Source: Verrucomicrobiales bacterium
GTDB lineage: Bacteria; Verrucomicrobiota; Verrucomicrobiia; Verrucomicrobiales; DEV007
Direction: 5' to 3'
Length of the DNA stretch: 37,281 nucleotides
Assembly: GCA_028047635.1 (NCBI GenBank)
Contig: JAOFXR010000028.1
Location: 1 to 37,281 of the forward strand
The notes under the pieces were generated by a model. That model was given only the letters and a program-made list of their open reading frames with translations, was not told where the DNA came from and made no database searches. Within the stretch, counting starts at the first letter, position 1. The number at the start of each line of letters is the position of its first letter. Positions 1 through 7,186 of the stretch are shown piece after piece. A program made the position numbers and the translations under genes.

Positions 1-6
1 AATCTG

Positions 7-33
7 ATCAGCGTTTATCAGCGCCCATCAGCG
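7..33. repeat. Three tandem ATCAGCG units on a 10-bp period
   Basis: ATCAGCG occurs at 7-13, 17-23 and 27-33, separated by the 3-base fillers TTT and CCC. On the other strand it reads as CGCTGAT units with the same spacing. Period-10 arrays of CGCTRAT type are, from memory, a recurrent intergenic element in planctomycete and verrucomicrobial genomes. The array lies downstream of the sulfatase gene and outside any ORF I trust. It may continue to the left of the window. Confidence 0.6.
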
Positions 34-61
34 GTTCCCGTTCCTTTTTCGCTCATATCAA

Positions 62-90
62 ACAGGGTAAGGTCATCGACCAAACCCTGT
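62..90 (-). terminator. Hairpin after the sulfatase gene, weak terminator candidate
   Basis: ACAGGGT (62-68) pairs with ACCCTGT (84-90), and inside it GGTC (71-74) pairs with GACC (78-81), with a symmetrical AA/AA internal loop and an ATC apex. It begins 12 bases beyond the sulfatase stop codon. There is no real U-tract on the minus strand beyond it, so intrinsic termination is uncertain. It may simply stabilise the 3' end of the transcript. Confidence 0.4.
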
Positions 91-102
91 CAGATTCCGA
101 AC

Positions 103-1464
103 CTATTCCCAGGTCTCGAGCACTTTGCGCTCGGTCACAGGCCACCAGTCGCTGATCTCTTTCGCGAGTTCTTTGACCACCTCTGGATTCTTTGAGGCCA
201 AATTGGCATCTTCGCTCGGATCCACGAGGAGATCGAAGAGCTGCGGGCGCATCTCATCCCTCGGGTGCGAAGAGGCATAACGATTCACCTCTCCATCGTA
301 GGTCAAAAGCAGCTTCCACTGATCTTTCACAATCCAGCGATACAGGAGCGAATCCTCCGGCTTCTCCACATTCGCGACATCATGAGCGAATCCTTCCCCT
401 AAAACCTCTGTCCGGGGTGACGGCTCACCGCTCTTCAGTGAAGCCATAAGATCCATTCCCGGCATATAATCGGGAATCTCCAATCCTGCCGCGCTCAGCA
501 TCGTCGGAACGATGTCGATACTCGAAGCGAGCTGCTCGCCACGATCTCCAGGCTCGATCACTCCAGGCCAGCTATACATGATAGGCTGGCGTGTTCCGCC
601 CTCGTTCGGCGATTGCTTGGAACGGGGTGCATACTTCCCATTATCAACGCTTTGAATCCAGCCGTTGTCAGAGAGGTAAACGAAAAGCGTGTCGTTCGTC
701 TGCCCTTTCTCATCGACGTAATCGATGAGCTGCCCGCAAGTTTGATCAAACCATTCGCACATCGCATAATATTTCGCCACGAACGGGGAATCGACCAGCT
801 TTTGATACTTATCAAAAAGTTCTTTAGGCGGGGTGTGGGGGGTATGCGGAAGAAATGGTGCATACCAGATGTAGAAAGGCTCATCCTTGGCCACCGACTC
901 ATCGATAAAATCGAAAACAGGCTTCATTCCTTTGCGTCCAATCTCGAGCCCATCGTCGCCATGACGCCCGGCGGGCTTGGGGAATCCTCGTGTCATCCCG
1001 TGAGTAAAACCACCTCGCTGGTAGCTGCCCTCCCACCATTTTCCGGATTGGTGACTAAGGTAGCCTGAATCTCCGAGCAAATGGGCGATGGTCGGTTGGC
1101 GATCAACATAGGAAATCAACTTCGCACGCAGAGCATTGTATTCAGGCCCGCCTTTTTTACCGTCCGTCAATAGAGGTGAAGGATCATTTCCACTCACCAT
1201 GTGCTGATGGGTATAGAGGCCAGTTGCCAGAGTCATTAATGAAGGCCTGCAAAGGGCAGTAGGAACATAACCTCTGCGAAACACAGCGCTCCGCTCGGAA
1301 AACTTGTCGAGATGAGGAGTATCAATCTGCTCGTGTCCCATGAAGCCATAATCGGTCCAGGACTGATCATCCGAGAGCAAAAGCACGATATTAGGCTGCT
1401 TATCCGCCCCGGATAGAGGCGAAAGAAAGGCGATCAGAGAAAGAATAATGAAACATCTACGCAT
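103..1464 (-). CDS. Exported sulfatase of the formylglycine family (S1)
   Basis: This is a 453-residue arylsulfatase-type protein that should hydrolyse sulfate esters, probably on sulfated polysaccharides, in the periplasm or outside the cell. Residues 1-20 form a signal peptide (MRRCFIILSLIAFLSPLSGA). Metal-binding D32-D33 lie in LLLSDDQ, and a second metal site is YLSDNGW. The active-site motif is C72-R-P-S-L-M-T-L-A-T-G. The Cys and Pro are as expected for formylglycine maturation, but the usual Arg (CxPSR) is Leu here. The C-terminal sulfatase subdomain is present and the length is normal. The ATG at 1464 gives the signal peptide directly. A TTGACA-like hexamer (1493-1498, minus strand) lies just upstream but has no well-spaced -10. 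The gene is transcribed divergently from the zinc-binding lipoprotein gene. No sulfatase-maturing enzyme is present in the window, so it would have to be encoded elsewhere. Confidence 0.93.
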   Translation of the reverse strand: MRRCFIILSLIAFLSPLSGADKQPNIVLLLSDDQSWTDYGFMGHEQIDTPHLDKFSERSAVFRRGYVPTALCRPSLMTLATGLYTHQHMVSGNDPSPLLTDGKKGGPEYNALRAKLISYVDRQPTIAHLLGDSGYLSHQSGKWWEGSYQRGGFTHGMTRGFPKPAGRHGDDGLEIGRKGMKPVFDFIDESVAKDEPFYIWYAPFLPHTPHTPPKELFDKYQKLVDSPFVAKYYAMCEWFDQTCGQLIDYVDEKGQTNDTLFVYLSDNGWIQSVDNGKYAPRSKQSPNEGGTRQPIMYSWPGVIEPGDRGEQLASSIDIVPTMLSAAGLEIPDYMPGMDLMASLKSGEPSPRTEVLGEGFAHDVANVEKPEDSLLYRWIVKDQWKLLLTYDGEVNRYASSHPRDEMRPQLFDLLVDPSEDANLASKNPEVVKELAKEISDWWPVTERKVLETWE

Positions 1465-1602
1465 GCTATTAAGAACGTCGTAGGGTCGGGGATGTCAAAC
1501 CGGCAACGGAGACGTAAACGGGGCTGAATGTACTTGATCCTGAAGAGTCTGGTCCCGATACCGCACCGGAATTTATGAGGTCTACTATCCGTGCCACCCC
1601 AC

Positions 1603-1631
1603 TTGACTTTCGATGATGCCTAGCAGATTAT
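1603..1631 (+). promoter_or_regulatory. Candidate promoter for the zinc-binding lipoprotein gene
   Basis: TTGACT at 1603-1608 is a good -35 hexamer. GATTAT at 1626-1631 stands 17 bp downstream as a plausible but weak -10. A palindrome (1632-1646) follows immediately, over the expected transcription start, and the ATG is at 1657. This arrangement would allow direct repression by a bound metalloregulator. Confidence 0.45.
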
Positions 1632-1646
1632 TGCAATTAAATTGCA
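1632..1646 (+). promoter_or_regulatory. 7-1-7 palindrome, probable Zur/Fur-family operator
   Basis: TGCAATT-A-AATTGCA is a perfect 7-1-7 inverted repeat. Operators of the Fur superfamily (Fur, Zur, PerR) share this 7-1-7 geometry with an AT-rich core. It sits between the candidate -10 and the ATG of a zinc-binding substrate protein, which is where a Zur repressor would act. Assignment to Zur rather than another family member is an inference from the target gene. Confidence 0.55.
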
Positions 1647-1656
1647 TTTCTTCATC

Positions 1657-2610
1657 ATGCGCCCATTGAATCTCATCCCCCTCTGCCTGACGCTCCTCTT
1701 CGCTGCCTTGAGCGCTTCCTGCGACAAGACTCCGAGCGTTCCAGCACCCGTCTCCGGAAAACCGACCGTTTTTGTCCCCGTAGCCCCATATGCTTTTCTC
1801 GTGGAGTCTATTGGCGGGGACTTCTTTGATGTTCAAACCCTGGCATCGGAAAGCGACGACCCTCACACTTTTTCTCCTACCCCGAAAGATGTGGTCCAAC
1901 TTTCCTCTGCCCAGGTTTACTTCACGGCTGAGCTTCCCTTTGAGAGAGCGCTTTTGGAGAAGCTCGAAGAAAGCAAATTTGCCCCTCTCGAGATCAATCT
2001 AATCAACGGTCTTGAAACCCTCGACGGCTCGTGCGATCACCCTTCTCAGGATGACCATAGTCACGACGATCACGACCACGAGCATAGCCACGATGATCAT
2101 GATCACAGCGCCCATGACCACAGTGGTCTCGATCCTCATGTTTGGCTTTCCCCGGCACATCTCATCGAGCAGGTATCCATTATTTCCTCAGCCCTCAGAG
2201 AATTGACCGATTCCGCCGAGGAAAAGGAGCAAATCGACGAAAGAACACTTGAGCTGATTTTTAATATCACCGCGACCGACAAAGAACTCGTGACGGCTCT
2301 TGCACCGATGCGGGGAGAGACTTTCTATGTCTACCATGGTGCTTTCGGCTATTTTGCGAGGGCATACGGGCTTGTTCAGAAATCAGTCGAACTGAATGGT
2401 CGAAGCCCTGAGCCTAAGGCACTTGTGAATCTTATCGAGCAAGCAAAGAAGGATGAGGTTTCAGTAATTTTTGTTCAGCCTCAGTTCGACTCGACGAGCG
2501 CAAAAGCTCTCGCGGAGGCAATCGATGGCAAAGTGATTCCCATCGACCCTCTCGCAAAAAACGTTCTCGAAAATCTTATCTCTATCGCAGAAAAGATCTC
2601 CGAAAAGTAG
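1657..2610 (+). CDS. znuA: Zinc/manganese ABC transporter substrate-binding lipoprotein (ZnuA/TroA-like)
   Basis: The 317-residue protein should capture Zn(II) (or Mn(II)) at the outer face of the inner membrane for an ABC importer. The ATG at 1657 is preferred over an in-frame TTG at 1642, because the TTG lies inside the operator palindrome and the ATG directly starts the signal peptide. Residues 1-21 are a lipoprotein signal ending before C22; the lipobox SASC is imperfect, with Leu at -4. Metal-ligand candidates are the His in DPHTFSP, in GLDPHVWLSP and in YVYHGAFG. A His/Asp-rich loop (about residues 127-157, mostly HD and DH pairs) precedes the second of these, as in zinc-specific members. 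No membrane or ATPase subunit (znuB, znuC) is adjacent, so the gene is an orphan here. A 22-bp inverted repeat lies 33 bp after the stop. Confidence 0.92.
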   Translation: MRPLNLIPLCLTLLFAALSASCDKTPSVPAPVSGKPTVFVPVAPYAFLVESIGGDFFDVQTLASESDDPHTFSPTPKDVVQLSSAQVYFTAELPFERALLEKLEESKFAPLEINLINGLETLDGSCDHPSQDDHSHDDHDHEHSHDDHDHSAHDHSGLDPHVWLSPAHLIEQVSIISSALRELTDSAEEKEQIDERTLELIFNITATDKELVTALAPMRGETFYVYHGAFGYFARAYGLVQKSVELNGRSPEPKALVNLIEQAKKDEVSVIFVQPQFDSTSAKALAEAIDGKVIPIDPLAKNVLENLISIAEKISEK

Positions 2611-2643
2611 CCACAACCCAGTAAAAATAAGGGATCTAATATT

Positions 2644-2665
2644 TTACCAAGGCTCTCATTGGTAA
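2644..2665. repeat. Inverted repeat between znuA and the histidine kinase gene
   Basis: TTACCAA (2644-2650) and TTGGTAA (2659-2665) are perfect 7-bp arms around an 8-base spacer. The repeat could fold after the znuA message, though it is AT-rich and lacks a T-run, or act as an operator for the kinase gene that starts 50 bp further on. The sequence does not decide between these. Confidence 0.4.
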
Positions 2666-2715
2666 TTTCAGGAAACTCTGATGACCAGCTTAATTATTTA
2701 TGTGAATTATCATAG

Positions 2716-4206
2716 ATGAAGCCTCAGGTAGCCAGAAAAGTATCCCATAGCTACGCAAAGGATCCGACCGTTCCTACTGCGCCGATTGGTGAGCACCTGC
2801 TTACACAAGTCGCTTTGAGCGCAAACGGATCCGACCAGGAATCGGATGAGATCATCAAGCAGCTCGAGAAGGTTGTTTCAGAGTTCGCCATTAAATATCC
2901 GTCTCACACGAGGAAAATCCCTTCTGTCAGAACCGGCGAGTATCCCGTTATCGCTTTCGTGGGAACGATGGCTTCCTCGATGGCCGAAAAGCAGGAAGAG
3001 CTCGAGACGCTCAACGCTGAAGTTAAGAAGATAGCAGAAGAAAAAGAACGGTTTCTAGCCAACATGAGCCATGAGGTTCGGACCCCGATGAACGGCATCT
3101 TCGGCGTGCTTAACTTGCTGCTTGATACCGACCTCGATCGGGGTCAAAAGGATTACCTGGAAACGATGCACAGCTCAAGCGAGTCATTGCTCGCGATTTT
3201 GAACGACGTCTTAGACTACGCTAAGCTCAATTCAAACGAGCTGAAACTGCGCCCCCGGAAGTTCAAGCTGGAGAAAGTTCTGCGAGATGTCCTTACGGTC
3301 TACAAACCCACTGCGAACGAAAAAGGAATCGAACTGGGTGCCACGATCGATAACGGACTCCCTGATTTTTTCGAGGCTGACGACATTCGCCTCAAGCAGG
3401 TTCTCGCGAATCTGGTTAGCAATGCCTTTAAATTCACTTCCGAAGGAGAAGTGCATTTAAAGGTTCAGGGCATTACGAAATCCAACCGGACTCAACTGCT
3501 GTTCGCTGTCAAGGACACCGGAATTGGAATCGCGGAACAGGAAGGAAAAGATCTTTTCACCCCTTTCAGACAGCTCGAATCAAACCCCGAAATCCAATAT
3601 CAGGGCATCGGACTTGGACTCGCTATTTCCCAAAACCTCATCCAACTGATGGGAGGGCGTGTCTGGTTTGAACCCAATCAAAACGGTGGCACGACTTTTC
3701 TCTTCACCGTCGATTACACCATTCCGGAACCGGAGGAAGTGGAGTCCGGTGACATGATTACCGTAAAACGTATGGTTGAGCCACTCATCGACAATGCCAA
3801 CCGCCAGTCGCTTCGTGTATTGATTGCAGAAGACAATCCGATCAATATCAAAGTCGCTAATCTCACCTTTCAGAAACTGGGGTGTGTTGTCACCACTGCC
3901 CAAAACGGAAAAGAAGCAGTGGATATTGCAGATGGGCCCGTTTCGTTTGACCTAGTTTGTACGGATATCAATATGCCGGTCATGAATGGTCATGAAGCGG
4001 CCCGACAAATTCGCGCGCTCAATCATGAAAACGCCTCCATTCCCATCCTTGCGATGACAGGAATGGCCTTCGACGAAGATCATGAAAAATGTCTCGAATC
4101 AGGAATGACCGATGTCATCACCAAGCCATTTCAAATTGAAACTTTGCGGAAGTTTCTGGATAAAATCCGTGAACCTAACTCCGCCGAAGTCGCTTTGAGT
4201 TACTAG
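2716..4206 (+). CDS. Soluble hybrid sensor histidine kinase with C-terminal receiver
   Basis: The 496-residue protein has no transmembrane segment or signal peptide, so it should act in the cytoplasm. Residues 1-85 are of unknown type and contain no PAS or GAF motif that I can recognise. Residues about 85-112 form a charged coiled coil (EKQEELETLNAEVKKIAEEKE). The HisKA H-box is FLANMSHEVRTPMNGI with phospho-acceptor H119. HATPase_c follows, with the N-box N232-N236 (NLVSN), the G1 box D267-TGIGI and the G2 box near G297 (GIGLGLAI). The REC domain (about 370-485) has the acidic pair in LIAEDNP, phospho-acceptor D417 (CTDINMPVMNG) and conserved K470 (ITKPF). Both domains keep all catalytic residues, so intramolecular phosphotransfer is expected. 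The output partner is not encoded nearby and the signal is unknown. Confidence 0.93.
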   Translation: MKPQVARKVSHSYAKDPTVPTAPIGEHLLTQVALSANGSDQESDEIIKQLEKVVSEFAIKYPSHTRKIPSVRTGEYPVIAFVGTMASSMAEKQEELETLNAEVKKIAEEKERFLANMSHEVRTPMNGIFGVLNLLLDTDLDRGQKDYLETMHSSSESLLAILNDVLDYAKLNSNELKLRPRKFKLEKVLRDVLTVYKPTANEKGIELGATIDNGLPDFFEADDIRLKQVLANLVSNAFKFTSEGEVHLKVQGITKSNRTQLLFAVKDTGIGIAEQEGKDLFTPFRQLESNPEIQYQGIGLGLAISQNLIQLMGGRVWFEPNQNGGTTFLFTVDYTIPEPEEVESGDMITVKRMVEPLIDNANRQSLRVLIAEDNPINIKVANLTFQKLGCVVTTAQNGKEAVDIADGPVSFDLVCTDINMPVMNGHEAARQIRALNHENASIPILAMTGMAFDEDHEKCLESGMTDVITKPFQIETLRKFLDKIREPNSAEVALSY

Positions 4207-4299
4207 ACTTCCGCGCCTCCCGTTTCGATCTCGCCAGAAACCGGCGAAAGAGGTAGATATTTCACTGGCGTTTTCCGATGATTTAGCGAGGATAAAACC

Positions 4300-5238
4300 A
4301 TGGTCCTCGATTTTCGTATTTTAAGTGGCTCCGCGCACCCGGAGCTGGCAGACGAAATCGCCGCTTACCTTGGGGTGCGGCGATCCGATGCCACCGTGGA
4401 AAGTTTTCCCGACGGTGAAACGTTCGTCAAAATTAACGAAAACATCCGAGGTCGTGATATTTTCATTGTGCAGCCAACCTGCCCGCCAACGAATCAAAAT
4501 CTGATGGAGTTGCTGATCATGGTTGATGCTGCAAAACGAGCCAGCGCTGAAACCATCAATGCCGTAATTCCTTTTTTCGGCTACGCAAGACAGGACCGTA
4601 AAGATCAGCCACGTGTTCCCATCACTGCCAAACTGGTCGCCAACCTGCTCACCGCAGCTGGAGTGACGCGGGTTCTTACCATGGACCTGCACGCAGGACA
4701 GATTCAGGGATTTTTCGACATCCCGGTCGATCATCTATACGCAATGCCTGTGCTGATCAAATACCTTCGCGATCAGGGTGTCTCTGACAATTTGGTGGTG
4801 GTTTCCCCCGATGTAGGCGGAATGAAAATGGCACATGCCTATTCCAAGGCACTTAAGACCCCACTTGCCATTGTCGCAAAAAACCGCGTCAGCGCTACCG
4901 AGGTCGAAGCGATCAGTCTGATTGGTGAAGTCGAGGGCCGTGACGTATTTCTCGTCGATGATATCTCAGAAACAGCCGGAACACTGACCTCTGCCGCAAA
5001 ACTACTCAAGGAACGTGGAGCCAAGCGAATCTACGCCGGAGTTTCCCACGCCGTGCTGGGCGAGCAAGGTAGGCGGCGTATTGCCGAATCAGAGATCGAT
5101 GAGCTCATTTCAACGAACAGCACGCCTTATGCTACAGGCGAGAAAGTCAAGGCTCTCAGCGTGGCAGAATTGCTAGGTGAAGCCATTCGAAGAATACATC
5201 TTAAAGAGTCAGTGACATCTCTCTTTGACATCTCGTAG
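4300..5238 (+). CDS. prs: Ribose-phosphate pyrophosphokinase (PRPP synthetase)
   Basis: This enzyme makes PRPP from ribose-5-phosphate and ATP for nucleotide, histidine and tryptophan synthesis. At 312 residues it has the standard length. Recognisable elements are the N-terminal strand DFRILSGSAHPELADEIA, the ATP-binding segment FFGYARQDRKDQPRVPITAK, MDLHAGQIQGFF, the PDVGGMKMA segment, and the PRPP-binding loop LVDDISETAGT. The ATG at 4300 has a GAGGA Shine-Dalgarno about 7 bases upstream. The next gene is rplY, the classical bacterial neighbour; the third usual partner, pth, is missing here. Identification is secure. Confidence 0.97.
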   Translation: MVLDFRILSGSAHPELADEIAAYLGVRRSDATVESFPDGETFVKINENIRGRDIFIVQPTCPPTNQNLMELLIMVDAAKRASAETINAVIPFFGYARQDRKDQPRVPITAKLVANLLTAAGVTRVLTMDLHAGQIQGFFDIPVDHLYAMPVLIKYLRDQGVSDNLVVVSPDVGGMKMAHAYSKALKTPLAIVAKNRVSATEVEAISLIGEVEGRDVFLVDDISETAGTLTSAAKLLKERGAKRIYAGVSHAVLGEQGRRRIAESEIDELISTNSTPYATGEKVKALSVAELLGEAIRRIHLKESVTSLFDIS

Positions 5239-5314
5239 GGATGGCCTAAATTTCCCGCCCTCACACGAGAAGGCCATTATTGGGCCTGAACTAATCTCAA
5301 AACAGACCGGAAAA

Positions 5315-5992
5315 ATGGCTAAAAATGTAACGCTCCCAGCCGAAAAGCGTGAAGTTCAAGGAACTTCAGCCTCAAAGCGCCTTCGTCGCGAAGGAATCGT
5401 CCCAGGTGTGATCTACGGATCAAGCCAGCGGGAGTATATGATTCAACTCAACTCGAAGTCCTTCTTCGATCTCGCCCGTAAGCAGGCGAGTCACAACTTC
5501 CTCGTTAACTTGGAGATTGAGGGCGCCGAAGAGAAGTCGAAGCTCGCCATCGTTCAGGATATCCAACGCGATCCTCTCAGCGGCTCATTGATCCACATCG
5601 ATTTTCGTGCAGTAAGTGAAACCGAGACGATTAATGCAACGGTTCCAATCGAGCTTGTCGGAGAGCCTGTAGGCGTGAAATCTGGTGGACTTCTTGAACA
5701 GACGATTCACGAGATCGAAATTTTCTGTCGTCCCGGTGATCTTCCCGACGCAATCGTCAACGATGTTGAAGGATTGGAAATCGGAGACACTCTCAAAGTG
5801 AGCGACCTGAACCTCCTCGACGGTGTCACCACCAAAATGGGTGCTGACGTTCTCGTTGCCGTTCTTGCTCAGACACGTGCAGCAGCTTCTGAAGGCGGCG
5901 TCGGTGAAGACGGTGAGCCAACTGCCGAAAGCGCTGAAGGCGAAGGCGCTGAAGGCGATACGGCAAAAGAAGAAGGCGGCGACAAGAGCTAG
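5315..5992 (+). CDS. rplY: 50S ribosomal protein L25, long Ctc/TL5 type
   Basis: This is a 5S rRNA-binding protein of the large subunit, in the long two-domain (Ctc/TL5) form of about 225 residues. The start is the ATG at 5315 (MAKNVTLPAEKRE); an upstream TTG in frame at 5225 overlaps the prs stop and gives no family-like sequence. The N-terminal L25 domain (about 1-90) has the signature RREGIVPGVIYGSS and the beta-barrel strand ending HIDFRAV. The TL5 C-terminal domain (about 95-185) includes VPIELVGEPVGVKSGG. A tail rich in Glu, Gly and Ala (last 40 residues) is typical of the long form and probably disordered. The gene probably shares a transcript with prs and ends at the terminator at 6026-6054. 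Confidence 0.95.
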   Translation: MAKNVTLPAEKREVQGTSASKRLRREGIVPGVIYGSSQREYMIQLNSKSFFDLARKQASHNFLVNLEIEGAEEKSKLAIVQDIQRDPLSGSLIHIDFRAVSETETINATVPIELVGEPVGVKSGGLLEQTIHEIEIFCRPGDLPDAIVNDVEGLEIGDTLKVSDLNLLDGVTTKMGADVLVAVLAQTRAAASEGGVGEDGEPTAESAEGEGAEGDTAKEEGGDKS

Positions 5993-6025
5993 ACTCCTGC
6001 TCCCCTTTTTATCTTTAATTTAGAG

Positions 6026-6054
6026 AAGGCTCCGGTGTGACCGGGGCCTTTTTT
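6026..6054 (+). terminator. Rho-independent terminator after rplY
   Basis: AAGGCTCCGG (6026-6035) pairs with CCGGGGCCTT (6041-6050) with one G-U wobble and a TGTGA loop, followed by TTTTTT and then GTTT. This is a textbook intrinsic terminator for the prs-rplY unit. The ATG of the next gene lies only 8 bases past the T-tract. Confidence 0.9.
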
Positions 6055-6062
6055 GTTTCCCC

Positions 6063-7091
6063 ATGAAATACCCCCTTGTCTCCGTTGCCCTTCCTGTCAA
6101 AAATGTGAGCGGCACATTTCAGGAGGCACTGGAGAGCATCCAGAGCCAGACAATTGATGATATTGAGATCATTATCGTTGATCACGGTTCTACCGATGGC
6201 ACCGGAGAACTGATCAAACAAGCCGCCAAAGTGGATTCCCGAATCCATCACTACGCGGGCAATGGCACCTTTGTTGAAGCCGCCAACCTCGCATGGCAGA
6301 AGGCAAAGGGTCAATTGGTAGCACGGATGGATGGAGATGATGTGGCCTACCCGGATCGACTCGCCAAGCAAATCGCCTTTCTCGACCACAATCCCGACCT
6401 CGCTGCCTGCGGCACACTCGTCCGCATCGTGAAACGCTCGATGGATCGCTCTGTCATCCCTCCTGACGAGGGCTACCAACGATATAATGAATGGATTAAC
6501 TCGGTAAAATCACCCGAAGCAATCCTGCGGGAGCGATTCATCGACAGTCCTATTCCCAATCCCACCGCAATGATCCGACGGGAGGTTCTTATCAAAAGCG
6601 GTGGATACAGCGACCCCATCTGGGCGGAAGATTACGATTTTTGGCTTCGGTTGCTTGAGATGGGATACGGAATTGGAAAAGTGGATGAAGTTTTACTCGA
6701 TTGGTATGACTCCGACCAGCGGAGCACCAGAACCCTCGCGCGATACGAACTTTCACAATTCCAAAATGCAAAAGCCCACTACGTCAGTCAGATAAAACGA
6801 GTCAAAGAACTTGGGGTAATCATCTGCGGCGCCGGGCCGATCGGAAAAGAATTTTCGCATTTGATGCTCGCCCACGAAATCGAAGTCCATGCCTTCATTG
6901 AAGTCAACGAGCGGAAGCTCGGAAACCGAATTCACGGCATCCCCGTCCTCGGACTCGACTCCTTGCCCTCCTTAACCCGCAAGGCAGTCGCGCTCAGTGC
7001 GATCGGACAAGCCGGAGCGCGGGATAAAATCCGGGCTGACCTCATCCCCGCCGGATTTAAGGAAGGCGTCGATTTCTTCTGCGTCGCCTGA
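6063..7091 (+). CDS. GT2 glycosyltransferase with C-terminal Rossmann domain
   Basis: This 342-residue protein has a GT-A family 2 domain at about residues 1-235: the start VSVALPVKNVSG, IIIVDHGSTDGTG, the metal and nucleotide-sugar motif ARMDGDD, and the acceptor-side AEDYDFWLRL. The last 100 residues are a second domain that starts with the dinucleotide-binding-like loop VIICGAGPIGKEFSH and runs to HGIPVLGLDSLPSL. That pattern resembles the PglD-type N-terminal Rossmann fold and CapD-type nucleotide-binding domains. The donor, acceptor and the role of the second domain are unknown. The start cannot move downstream because the fold begins at residue 5, yet the terminator of rplY ends 8 bases before the ATG and there is no Shine-Dalgarno. 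Expression therefore depends on read-through or on a very short leader. Confidence 0.85.
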   Translation: MKYPLVSVALPVKNVSGTFQEALESIQSQTIDDIEIIIVDHGSTDGTGELIKQAAKVDSRIHHYAGNGTFVEAANLAWQKAKGQLVARMDGDDVAYPDRLAKQIAFLDHNPDLAACGTLVRIVKRSMDRSVIPPDEGYQRYNEWINSVKSPEAILRERFIDSPIPNPTAMIRREVLIKSGGYSDPIWAEDYDFWLRLLEMGYGIGKVDEVLLDWYDSDQRSTRTLARYELSQFQNAKAHYVSQIKRVKELGVIICGAGPIGKEFSHLMLAHEIEVHAFIEVNERKLGNRIHGIPVLGLDSLPSLTRKAVALSAIGQAGARDKIRADLIPAGFKEGVDFFCVA

Positions 7092-7136
7092 TAACCCTCT
7101 ACCACCGCCTTATTTTCAAGGTGACCAAACGCCCTT

Positions 7137-7169
7137 GCGAACGTAGATTTACCGTTCGCTTCCCTTTTT
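7137..7169 (+). terminator. Hairpin plus T-rich run between the GT2 gene and hisA
   Basis: GCGAACG (7137-7143) and CGTTCGC (7153-7159) form a 7-bp GC-rich stem with a 9-base loop, followed by TTCCCTTTTT. The element lies 46 bp after the GT2 stop and 17 bp before the hisA ATG. It is a probable terminator for GT2, although the interrupted T-tract leaves room for a role in the hisA leader. Confidence 0.55.
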
Positions 7170-7186
7170 ACCCATCCGCACAGAGA

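Noticed and set aside
613..1068. Plus-strand ORF of 151 codons inside the sulfatase gene
   Set aside because: It is fully antisense to conserved sulfatase sequence and has no family features.
1469..1498. TTGACA upstream of the sulfatase as a full promoter
   Set aside because: The best -10 is either a poor hexamer (TCTTAA) at 18 bp or TAATAG at 21 bp, and the transcript would start at the ATG. It was not listed as a feature.
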